Origin: Roseburia sp. CAG:10041_57
Lineage (GTDB): Bacteria; Bacillota; Clostridia; Lachnospirales; Lachnospiraceae
DNA length: 6,267 nucleotides
Direction of reading: 5' to 3'
Assembly (NCBI GenBank): GCA_001916965.1
Contig: MNTL01000018.1
Location: 1-6,267 of the forward strand
A program made the position numbers and the translations under genes. The notes under the pieces were generated by a model. The model saw only the letters and a program-made list of their open reading frames with translations, made no database searches and was not told where the DNA came from. The stretch's first letter is position 1. Each line of letters begins with the position of its first letter. This document shows, one piece after another, positions 1-5,772 of the stretch.

Positions 1-234
1 AAGCAAGAGAAGCCATCGGAAGGTATATCTACACCTATAACTTTGAAAGATGCCATCAGTCCATTGGGAACAAACGACCTGCCGAGGTATACTATCCGGC
101 AATGCTTCTGGATGCAGCCAGAGCAGCCGCATAATATAAAAATCCGGGAAATGCCGCACCACATTTTCCATGTAACTCGTCAACATATCAGTTCATTATA
201 AAAATATCAAATTTTTGTCTTGACAACTGAGCCA
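1..234 (+). mobile_element. Right end of an IS3-family insertion sequence
   Basis: The transposase tail is followed by about 100 bp of non-coding DNA. That stretch ends in a segment of the form TTTTTGTCTTGACAACTGAG then CCA (212-234). IS3-family elements usually end shortly after orfB in an inverted repeat finishing in CA, so the boundary is placed at 234. The exact end is an inference, because the left inverted repeat and the target duplication are not in the window. The terminal segment carries a consensus -35 hexamer TTGACA (220-225) pointing outwards. A weak AT-only inverted repeat (AAAAAT 200-205, ATTTTT 211-216) lies just inside the end. No gene other than the transposase tail is seen in 135-262. 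Confidence 0.55.
3..134 (+). CDS. IS3-family transposase (OrfB), C-terminal 43 codons
   Basis: This is the 3' end of a gene that begins outside the window. It reads in frame from base 3 to a TAA at 132-134 and gives a 43-residue tail. The residues EAIGRYIYTYNFERCHQSIG followed by NKRPAEVYYP match the terminal part of the DDE integrase core of IS3-family OrfB transposases, where an aromatic-rich YNxxRxHQSxG segment is followed by a (T/R)PAEVY motif. OrfB carries out strand cleavage and joining during IS transposition. It is the only convincing plus-strand gene in the window and runs towards the HNH gene. The catalytic DDE residues lie outside, so whether the element is intact cannot be judged. 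The IS3 subgroup is not assigned. Confidence 0.85.
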   Translation, partial: AREAIGRYIYTYNFERCHQSIGNKRPAEVYYPAMLLDAARAAA

Positions 235-262
235 TTATACTACCACCTCTAAGCCATCTATT

Positions 263-1246
263 TTATTCAGCATCTTTCTTACTTGTTTTATTCATTTTAT
301 TTGCGTATAATTTCAATCTATTAAGTAATTTCTGATTATCCACCATTTCATTTAAAATATGTATTTTTTTATGACAATTTGGACATAGTGCCACAACATT
401 TTCCAATACATCTTCTCCACCATGTGAGAGCCACTCCACATGGTGCGACTCTAAATATGGTGTACCATCTACATCAAATGGAGCCTTATGATAATTACCA
501 TTCATATCAGAAAGCTCACATATGCCATGCGCTCTTCTCTTTGCAAGTTCCGAAACAACTTCGCTTCTTTTATATGGTGAAGATTTTGTTCCCATCTGTT
601 TTGACGATTTTTTACTTTTCTCTTTTTCGTATTTTTTTAACAATTCTTCTTCCGACAATGCACTTATTTTTTTGCTTCTACTAATATATTCTTTTTCATT
701 TTTATCTTCATATACTGGAAACAACTTTAGTTGAAAAAACCAATTATCGATTTCATTTTCCGGAACTATTTCACAGCAGTAATCCATTTGTCTACATATA
801 TTCACATTAACTGACATGTGATAATTTTCATTTCCCTTTTCAAATGTCAAATCTCTAAATACATCTGATTTACTATTATTTGAGTGTTTCTCTAAATATT
901 TTTTTTCTTCTAGATACTCTTTTTCGGAATATACTTTAAATTGTCTATCCGTCCTGTATGCCAGCATTCGTTCAAAAACTTCATCAACATTTGCACAATA
1001 CTGAACAAATTGAGCCAGCATCCCCTTAAAATTCAATGTCCCGTTATGAAACTTTTTATTTGCAATTACTTGTGTATTATTCTGATATATATTCAAAATA
1101 TTCATTTCAATCGCAACCATACCCGCTCCATAATTTACACCATTATGCACACAACCATAATTCTTTGTACTTTCAACAAAATCATGGTTATGTTCTAAAT
1201 AATATCTAAATGAAACTTTGTCCTCAATAATATTTTCTCTATTCAT
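263..1246 (-). CDS. HNH endonuclease, last gene of the restriction-modification cluster
   Basis: This is a probable DNA endonuclease with a C-terminal HNH (beta-beta-alpha metal) domain. Numbering from the farthest upstream TTG at 1273, the visible motif is H277-H278, N292 in ENVVALC, C297-P-N-C300, H301 and H305. This resembles restriction HNH domains with the GTPYLExHH...LCPNCHKKIH pattern. The first zinc knuckle is abnormal: C252 is followed by S255 instead of the usual second cysteine, and a loop of about ten residues is inserted before APF. The N-terminal roughly 200 residues are not recognised and may hold a DNA-recognition domain. The ATG at 1246 is chosen because a weak GGA lies 8 bases upstream. 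An ATG at 1252 and the TTG at 1273 are alternatives. It starts about 50 bp after the methyltransferase stop on the same strand, which suggests co-transcription. A type II restriction enzyme, a nicking partner or a modification-dependent nuclease are all possible. Confidence 0.82.
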   Translation of the reverse strand: MNRENIIEDKVSFRYYLEHNHDFVESTKNYGCVHNGVNYGAGMVAIEMNILNIYQNNTQVIANKKFHNGTLNFKGMLAQFVQYCANVDEVFERMLAYRTDRQFKVYSEKEYLEEKKYLEKHSNNSKSDVFRDLTFEKGNENYHMSVNVNICRQMDYCCEIVPENEIDNWFFQLKLFPVYEDKNEKEYISRSKKISALSEEELLKKYEKEKSKKSSKQMGTKSSPYKRSEVVSELAKRRAHGICELSDMNGNYHKAPFDVDGTPYLESHHVEWLSHGGEDVLENVVALCPNCHKKIHILNEMVDNQKLLNRLKLYANKMNKTSKKDAE

Positions 1247-1295
1247 ATACATTATCCATTCTGACAATATCAAAACTTTATGCCATCATCCTTTT

Positions 1296-2576
1296 CTACT
1301 CTCCTACATTACGAATAACAACATATCCCGCTTCTTCTTTTTCTTTCTCCAACCGTTCCTTTGCAAACACTGCAATCGGTTCAGCAACAGCCAATGCCAA
1401 TCTTACCGGCACTGCATTCCCAATTTGCTTATAAACCAAATCCAACTTTGCATTATCGTTTCTATTACTTGTTCCCCTGCTAAACTCATACCAATCAGGG
1501 AATGTCTGTATTCTAGCAATCTCTTTAACCGACAGCCTTCTATTGTTTTCTTCACCATCACTAAAGATATATTTGTCTTTACCTACATGCACCATAGGCT
1601 CTCCTGCCGGATGGATAGGTGCCTGTCTACCAGATGCCTGAATCGTAAAACTTGGTTGTGTCCAAAGTTTCTTTCGGTTACGTGACATAAAAATGGTCGA
1701 ATACGAGCCGGTAAAATAATCTCCCGGATTATCTTCCAAATCACCAATCGCATCACGAAGCGTAACTACTTCTTTTAAGCCTTCAACACCATACCCATGT
1801 GTTGGTTCTGGATGTACATATTCAAAGTCTATATCATTTCTGACACCAACCAAAATCACTCGTTCTCTTATCTGTGGCACACCATATTCTGCCGAGTTTA
1901 AAAGTTTGTGATATATTGTATATCCCGCTGCTGCAAAATCCTGAACAATCTGTTTAAAAACCTCGCCCTTGCCAAGAGTCATCATTCCTTTTACATTCTC
2001 AGCCACAAAAATTTTCGGTTTGCTCTGCATCAAACAACGAATAAAATGCAAATATAAAAAGTTTCTCTTATCATCAACCAGTCTCGGTCCAGCCTCAGAA
2101 AAACCCGGACAAGGGAAACCTCCTAATACAATATCTGCCTTAGGAAACTCCTTTATCTTTCTTATATCGCTCTTGTCCATATATATATATTTACCCGCAT
2201 TCTGGGCATAGGTTTCTCTTGCCTCATCAAATATATCGTTTACATAAATCGTATTAAACACATTATTATTAATGTTTTCATCAAAAACCTTTTTATCAGC
2301 AAATGCAGCTTCCATAACTTCTTCGCCCATAACGGCTTTTAATCCAGCTAATTCAAATCCTAAATCAAGACCACCACATCCCGAAAACAATGACAGCAAG
2401 TTCCATTTATTCGGATCATAGTTAAGTTTATCAAACTCTATTTCTTCACTACAATCAGCAAACGCGTGTCTTTCTTCTTCAATTTTAGCATTCAAAAGTT
2501 CCTTGACTTCATCCACTTTATAATCTGGAGCCGGCTTAAATTTGCCACGCCCTCTTTCTTCTAAAATAACAGCCAT
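1296..2576 (-). CDS. DNA (cytosine-5-)-methyltransferase
   Basis: This enzyme transfers a methyl group from S-adenosylmethionine to carbon 5 of cytosine in a specific DNA sequence and would protect host DNA from the neighbouring nuclease or nucleases. All key m5C motifs are visible: motif I LLSLFSGCGGLDLGF (60-74), motif IV GGFPCPGFSEAG with catalytic C156, motif VI AENVKGM (192-198), motif VIII QIRER (235-239), motif IX RRLSVKEIARIQTFPD (346-361) and motif X YKQIGNAVP (382-390). The target recognition domain lies between VIII and IX, roughly 250-345, and sets a specificity that I cannot read off. The 426-residue length is normal, although about 58 residues precede motif I, longer than in minimal members. 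Motif IV reads PCP rather than the common PCQ. The ATG at 2576 is preceded by AGAGGTG, and the gene starts 10 bp after the upstream gene's stop. Confidence 0.96.
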   Translation of the reverse strand: MAVILEERGRGKFKPAPDYKVDEVKELLNAKIEEERHAFADCSEEIEFDKLNYDPNKWNLLSLFSGCGGLDLGFELAGLKAVMGEEVMEAAFADKKVFDENINNNVFNTIYVNDIFDEARETYAQNAGKYIYMDKSDIRKIKEFPKADIVLGGFPCPGFSEAGPRLVDDKRNFLYLHFIRCLMQSKPKIFVAENVKGMMTLGKGEVFKQIVQDFAAAGYTIYHKLLNSAEYGVPQIRERVILVGVRNDIDFEYVHPEPTHGYGVEGLKEVVTLRDAIGDLEDNPGDYFTGSYSTIFMSRNRKKLWTQPSFTIQASGRQAPIHPAGEPMVHVGKDKYIFSDGEENNRRLSVKEIARIQTFPDWYEFSRGTSNRNDNAKLDLVYKQIGNAVPVRLALAVAEPIAVFAKERLEKEKEEAGYVVIRNVGE

Positions 2577-2586
2577 GGTTTCACCT

Positions 2587-3468
2587 CTAAATTATTCTAT
2601 CTGTCCCGGCATTGTCATCATCAATGTCGTCTGTTGTTTTAATGCTTAGCTTTTTCATATAATGCAACAACCTGTTCGCCACTTCATTTCCCTTAACAGT
2701 TAATGGCTGATCATACACCAATTCGGGAACAAGTTTATTGTCTTCAGCATTCCAATACACTTGAACCGAAAGTGGTCTGTCTCCATCCCATTTTCCTGCA
2801 AATGTACGATAATTCAATGCCTTACATGCAAAGTAAATATCAGGGTGCATCTTCACATACTTTTTAATCGGAACCATTTTATCAATTACGTCTTGTGCCG
2901 AATTTACATTTTCATCCATCAATATGTAATTGGCTATGCCGCTATTCTCAATAACCTGTCCTGACACCATAGCATTTCGTTTATCATCTGCCAAATTACT
3001 ACCTGCATACACATCAATTATCTGTTCTTCTGTAAGTAGCATTTTACCTGATAAATCTCCACTATTTTTGTTTAAAAGCTCAAACTTCCATCCCAAAGTG
3101 ATAGCACCCTTTTCCGTTCTCTTAAACTTATTCTTATATATGAGCATTCTTTCTTCAAATCTATCACTTATAGCCATTGTCGATTGCTCAATAATATTTA
3201 CCCAGTCCTCGCCGAATAATTGCTTTGCTCTATCTGCACTCATCTTATTCTCAATAAAATCAGCGTTTTCTTTTTTATATGATATTTTTATTTCCACCTT
3301 ATCAGATGATGATTCTGCTAAAATATAAATATCTGTTTTAGGCTCACCTTTATGGCATGTTGGTTTTCCTGAAAGAATTATTTTATAATTCTTCTCTTGG
3401 AACACGAACTCTGTTCCTTCAGCCATAAATGCTAATATTCTTCTTTCTGCATCACCAAAATCACCCAT
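2587..3468 (-). CDS. Putative type II restriction endonuclease, PD-(D/E)xK type
   Basis: This 293-residue protein is not one I can place in a named family. Its N-terminal third has the shape of a PD-(D/E)xK nuclease core: G41-E42-P-K-T-D46-I-Y-I, a short turn, then V58-E59-I-K61-I-S-Y-K-K. This gives a D...ExK triad (D46, E59, K61), possibly helped by E42. A conserved-looking block KENADFIENKMSADRA follows. There is no signal peptide or membrane segment, as expected for a cytoplasmic nuclease. It sits directly upstream of the cytosine methyltransferase, 10 bp apart on the same strand, the classic place for the cognate restriction enzyme. The start at 3468 is supported by AGGAGG overlapping the stop of the preceding gene, 7 bases from the ATG. 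The triad and location are seen. The cleavage function is inferred. Confidence 0.72.
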   Translation of the reverse strand: MGDFGDAERRILAFMAEGTEFVFQEKNYKIILSGKPTCHKGEPKTDIYILAESSSDKVEIKISYKKENADFIENKMSADRAKQLFGEDWVNIIEQSTMAISDRFEERMLIYKNKFKRTEKGAITLGWKFELLNKNSGDLSGKMLLTEEQIIDVYAGSNLADDKRNAMVSGQVIENSGIANYILMDENVNSAQDVIDKMVPIKKYVKMHPDIYFACKALNYRTFAGKWDGDRPLSVQVYWNAEDNKLVPELVYDQPLTVKGNEVANRLLHYMKKLSIKTTDDIDDDNAGTDRII

Positions 3469-3479
3469 AACAAGACCTC

Positions 3480-3953
3480 CTAGTATTGTTTTCTACATAT
3501 CTCTTCTTTTCCTATGTTTTCAAATGAATTAACTTGTGGCTTTCCAATGTCTGTTGCATATTTCTTAATAAACTCAAACAATTCAGGATAGTTTTCCAGA
3601 TAATAATACATTTGAGGACATACAAAATTCGGATTAAACTTCCGAAGTGTTTCCAAGTCTATTTCCTTGGTCATCTGAAAAGATAAGATAGGCATGGCAT
3701 ATGTGTGTCTTGTAAGGAAATCATCTACCCTTTCACACACCTGTGCGTCTTCCTTGTATTCCTCTTTCCAAGTGTTAATGTCTATTTTTCGTCCCAAATG
3801 AATCTTTCCCACTATCATTTTCATTGGACTACTCACATACATATATGCCAATATTTCTTCATCTGGAAATGTTCTTCTATATTCAAAAATCTTGCTTCCT
3901 TCTTTAATCCTGTTATACCATTCAGGTTTAAAGCTTAACAACATTGTCCGCAT
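3480..3953 (-). CDS. ASCH (PUA-like) domain protein, first gene of the cluster
   Basis: This small 157-residue protein begins MRTMLLSFKPEWYNRIKEGS and carries G19-x-K21-x-x-E24-x-R26, the GxKxxExR signature of the ASCH branch of PUA-like domains. A strand-rich segment follows (ILAYMYVSSPMKMIVGKIHL), which fits the small beta-barrel of that fold. ASCH domains are thought to bind RNA or modified nucleic acid, and at least one member has been reported as a ribonuclease. No catalytic residues are assigned here. The C-terminal roughly 60 residues are not recognised. The gene leads the operon: it follows the promoter near 4000, and its stop codon TAG is fused to the AGGAGG of the nuclease gene 11 bp upstream of that start. 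AGGAG lies 5 bases before its own ATG. Location suggests a regulatory, RNA-binding or modified-base reader role in the restriction-modification system, which is inference. Confidence 0.8.
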   Translation of the reverse strand: MRTMLLSFKPEWYNRIKEGSKIFEYRRTFPDEEILAYMYVSSPMKMIVGKIHLGRKIDINTWKEEYKEDAQVCERVDDFLTRHTYAMPILSFQMTKEIDLETLRKFNPNFVCPQMYYYLENYPELFEFIKKYATDIGKPQVNSFENIGKEEICRKQY

Positions 3954-3963
3954 ACCTTCTCCT
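3954..3963 (-). promoter_or_regulatory. Ribosome binding site of the ASCH gene
   Basis: On the minus strand AGGAG (3963-3959) is followed by five bases and then the ATG at 3953. It fixes the start of the first gene of the cluster. Confidence 0.75.
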
Positions 3964-3995
3964 ATCCACCCAAGTCATAAGATTTAGCCATATAA

Positions 3996-4022
3996 ATTAT
4001 ATCATATTAATAAGTTCAATAA
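3996..4022 (-). promoter_or_regulatory. Candidate promoter of the ASCH/restriction-modification operon
   Basis: On the minus strand TGATATAAT (4004-3996) is a perfect extended -10 element (TGn plus TATAAT). The -35 is weak: TTATTG (4022-4017) at a short 15-bp spacing is the best match, which fits an extended -10 promoter. Transcription would begin near 3989, leaving a leader of about 35 bases before the ATG at 3953. The -10 is embedded in an AT-only inverted repeat, ATATAA-A-TTATAT (3990-4002), which could be an operator or may only reflect base composition. The rest of the 3954-4157 gap shows no gene and no convincing terminator after the relaxase gene. Confidence 0.55.
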
Positions 4023-4157
4023 TCTGTACTCAGGCATCCAATTTTTCAGTGTAGTCCTTGCAGCTATTAGAAAAAGTATACAAAAACTCAAGATAATTCT
4101 ACCACAAATACTAGGTTTTCTCCACTACAAAATCTTAACAATTCTATTAATTTTGTA

Positions 4158-5429
4158 TCACCTTCCTCTCCCCTCTCTAATCTTCTCGCCAATCCACTCC
4201 AGAAACTTATCCAGCATCGACCTTCCTTCAATCACAAACTTTTTCATAAATTCGTATGCTTTATCCAGTTTTTCCCTAAGTCCCTTGTTTTCCTCTTTCA
4301 GATTTTGGTTTTCATACCTCAGCCGGATAACCTCTTCCTTTAGATAATAATCCCCATCACCCTGCTTTATCAGGTCATCCCTAAGTTTTTTAACCTCTGA
4401 CAATTCTTCCTCTGCCTGAGCCAGTTTTTCATTTGCATTCTCAAATACTGCACGAGCCTTATTAAGTGCTACCTGCACATCTGCCAACTGTTTCTTTTTA
4501 TCTGCAATAATATCTTCCAATTCCCGACTATCAGCAGCCAAAGCTTTATTATATTTTTCTTGTGCAACCCCTTCTTCCATGATTCTATCTTTCAGGGATG
4601 TTACTATCGCTAAGGTCTTTTCCGCTTCCTCTCGTTCTGTTTTCAGGCACATTTGTTGTTTATGAATCTCATCGTTCAACTGAGCTTCGTGTTCTTCTTT
4701 TAATCCAATTACAACGCCGATATCTTCAAGTTCCTGCTCCAGCTTCTTGACTTCGCGGCTACGCTCCTGCTTTTTATAGTCCAGCACCGATAAATGTGGC
4801 TTATGCGTGTTCAGCTTCTTCCAACCAATATCATATTTCTCCATAATGATGGCAATATCCTCTTTTTCTGCCTCAGACCACTGCTGCCATTCTGTATTAC
4901 CCTTACCCTCACTTTCAAAGCCTCTGGAGGCAAGCGCACCCTTAAGGGAATTCTTTGTTTCTAACCCTCTCTTGTTATCTGTTGAAAATGGTACAAAATC
5001 TATATGCACATGTGGTGTCTCTTCATCCATATGAATATAAGCCCCAAATACATATAGCTGCGGATTTCTGCGAATAAATAACTCTACATAATCTTGTAAT
5101 GCCCAAACTGCAATATTAGCCATATCACTTCCTACTCCGGTATCGTCTCTGTTCCCTATCTGCACAATGACTTCATAAAAAAGTTTCTCCTGCTTGCTTC
5201 TTGAAATCTTGTCATAATAATTCTTAATCTGCCTGTCTTTGCGTTTCTGCTTGGCATTATACTTTTTAAGGGAATCATCAAACAATTTGTGATACACCTT
5301 TTTCAAATCTTCATGCACAAGAGTGATATTATCTTTTGTTCTGTCGGCATCCACATTTGCCGCTATAAATGCTCTTGTATTGTGACCAAGGGAACCTTCC
5401 CCATTCATAAAACTAATCGTTCTTTCCAT
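4158..5429 (-). CDS. MobV/Pre-type relaxase (plasmid mobilization / TnpZ-like)
   Basis: This is a relaxase that would nick one strand at an origin of transfer and lead it into a recipient, using conjugation machinery supplied in trans. The N-terminus has the MobV motif I, H16-N17-x-R19, with H16 the probable nucleophile by analogy with pMV158 MobM. The metal-binding motif H133-x-D135-E136-x-x-P139-H140-x-H142 is complete. From about residue 215 to 395 the sequence is charged and heptad-rich (KKLEQELEDIG, AQAEEELSEVKKLRDDL), which predicts a long coiled coil for oligomerisation or membrane contact, and the end is short and basic. The length of 423 is normal for the family. The ATG at 5429 is preceded by AGGAGG about nine bases away. 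It is separated from the tnpV-like gene by a structured non-coding stretch. The family is clear. Its equivalence to Tn4451 TnpZ is inferred from the neighbouring tnpV-like gene. Confidence 0.92.
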   Translation of the reverse strand: MERTISFMNGEGSLGHNTRAFIAANVDADRTKDNITLVHEDLKKVYHKLFDDSLKKYNAKQKRKDRQIKNYYDKISRSKQEKLFYEVIVQIGNRDDTGVGSDMANIAVWALQDYVELFIRRNPQLYVFGAYIHMDEETPHVHIDFVPFSTDNKRGLETKNSLKGALASRGFESEGKGNTEWQQWSEAEKEDIAIIMEKYDIGWKKLNTHKPHLSVLDYKKQERSREVKKLEQELEDIGVVIGLKEEHEAQLNDEIHKQQMCLKTEREEAEKTLAIVTSLKDRIMEEGVAQEKYNKALAADSRELEDIIADKKKQLADVQVALNKARAVFENANEKLAQAEEELSEVKKLRDDLIKQGDGDYYLKEEVIRLRYENQNLKEENKGLREKLDKAYEFMKKFVIEGRSMLDKFLEWIGEKIREGRGR

Positions 5430-5463
5430 TCGAAATCAACCTCCTTTTCCTATGTATGCGTAC

Positions 5464-5469
5464 ACCTCC
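5464..5469 (-). promoter_or_regulatory. Orphan Shine-Dalgarno-like GGAGGT upstream of the relaxase
   Basis: On the minus strand GGAGGT occurs at 5469-5464 and again at 5444-5439. The second serves the relaxase ATG at 5429. The first has no start codon at a workable distance. It abuts a near-palindrome TGTATG/CGTACA at 5453-5464. It could be a remnant of a lost upstream gene or part of a protein-binding site. Confidence 0.3.
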
Positions 5470-5483
5470 TTCTTATCCGTACT

Positions 5484-5501
5484 TGTGCCGGATACGGCAC
5501 A
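5484..5501. repeat. Hairpin A: 7-bp arms, GATA loop
   Basis: TGTGCCG and CGGCACA enclose the four bases GATA. The block GTGCCGGATACGGCACATAT (5485-5504) pairs with a sister copy at 5627-5646 that keeps the GGATAC core and ATAT tail. Confidence 0.8.
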
Positions 5502-5525
5502 TATCAGCAAATTTCTCAGGAAAGG

Positions 5526-5556
5526 TTTTGTTACTTTTGCCAAAAGTAACGCAAAA
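5526..5556. repeat. Hairpin B: 9-bp arms, 3-base loop
   Basis: GTTACTTTT (5530-5538) and AAAAGTAAC (5542-5550) form a perfect inverted repeat around GCC. A further TTTT (5526-5529) can pair with AAAA (5553-5556) across a two-base GC bulge. Confidence 0.8.
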
Positions 5557-5587
5557 GCATTTTTGACACCTGCGGTATCAAAAATGC
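5557..5587. repeat. Hairpin C: 10-bp arms with an inner 3-bp stem
   Basis: GCATTTTTGA (5557-5566) and TCAAAAATGC (5578-5587) are perfectly complementary. Inside, after one C/A mismatch, ACC (5568-5570) pairs with GGT (5574-5576) around TGC. It directly follows hairpin B with no spacer. Confidence 0.8.
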
Positions 5588-5589
5588 AG

Positions 5590-5603
5590 ACCCGCAAGCG
5601 GGT
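5590..5603. repeat. Hairpin D: GC-rich 6-bp arms
   Basis: ACCCGC and GCGGGT enclose only AA. On the plus strand it is followed by TTT, giving a weak resemblance to an intrinsic terminator. No plus-strand gene ends here, so it is listed as a repeat. Confidence 0.65.
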
Positions 5604-5626
5604 TTTGCGCCCTACCGGGAGCTATA

Positions 5627-5642
5627 GTCGCGGATACGCGAC
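5627..5642. repeat. Hairpin E: 6-bp arms, GATA loop, sister of hairpin A
   Basis: GTCGCG and CGCGAC enclose GATA and are followed by ATAT (5643-5646). Compared with 5485-5504, only the third and fourth stem pairs differ, and both bases of each pair are exchanged, so the stem is kept. Confidence 0.8.
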
Positions 5643-5772
5643 ATATTGTTTACCACCAGCAACTCCACTTCATTTGAAATCTACAACTTGCCTCTATCCT
5701 GCCAAAGCACACAAGAACATCTCTATACTCCGGCAGGAATAAATGAGCTATGTATCATGCCATCCTTTGCAT

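Larger units (their letters stand above)
5430..5772. other. Gene-free, hairpin-rich region; candidate oriT or structured RNA
   Basis: These 343 bp between the tnpV-like gene and the relaxase contain no supportable gene on either strand. Most of the region from 5484 to 5642 is made of successive inverted repeats, listed separately. The remainder (5643-5772) has one long-loop inverted repeat, TCCTGCC (5697-5703) with GGCAGGA (5732-5738), and is otherwise unremarkable. MobV relaxases usually act on an origin just upstream of their own gene, so this is the natural place for oriT. No known nick sequence was recognised, so the role is inferred. Confidence 0.55.

Noticed and set aside
200..216. Terminator of the HNH operon formed by AAAAAT/ATTTTT.
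   Set aside because: The stem is made only of A-T pairs and lies inside the probable insertion sequence end, so it is unlikely to terminate transcription.
234..256. Minus-strand TATAAT (239-234) as a promoter.
   Set aside because: No -35 or extended -10 accompanies it, and it reads into the insertion sequence with no gene on that strand.
1218..1685. Plus-strand open frame of 155 codons antisense to the methyltransferase and HNH genes.
   Set aside because: It is the shadow of well-supported genes. It is rich in Cys, Ser, Ile and Phe as expected from antisense AT-rich DNA and shows no domain.
2930..3328. Plus-strand open frame of 132 codons antisense to the nuclease gene.
   Set aside because: It is a low-information antisense frame without a ribosome binding site, and it lies opposite a gene with a good start and operon context.
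5590..5607. Intrinsic terminator on the plus strand (GC hairpin followed by TTTT).
   Set aside because: The T run is only four bases, the arms leave a two-base loop, and no plus-strand transcript is expected to end there. It fits better as one hairpin of the array.
5484..5642. CRISPR array.
   Set aside because: The repeats differ from one another in sequence and there are no regular spacers.
5627..5646. Short peptides beginning M-S-R-I-R and M-C-R-I-R encoded on the minus strand by the two sister hairpins.
   Set aside because: The frames are about ten codons, lack ribosome binding sites, and their likeness follows directly from the repeated hairpin sequence.
5452..5742. Plus-strand open frame of 96 codons across the hairpin array, with overlapping frames at 5289-5549 and 5646-5858.
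   Set aside because: It has no ribosome binding site, its composition is dictated by the inverted repeats, and it overlaps the relaxase and tnpV-like regions in an implausible way.
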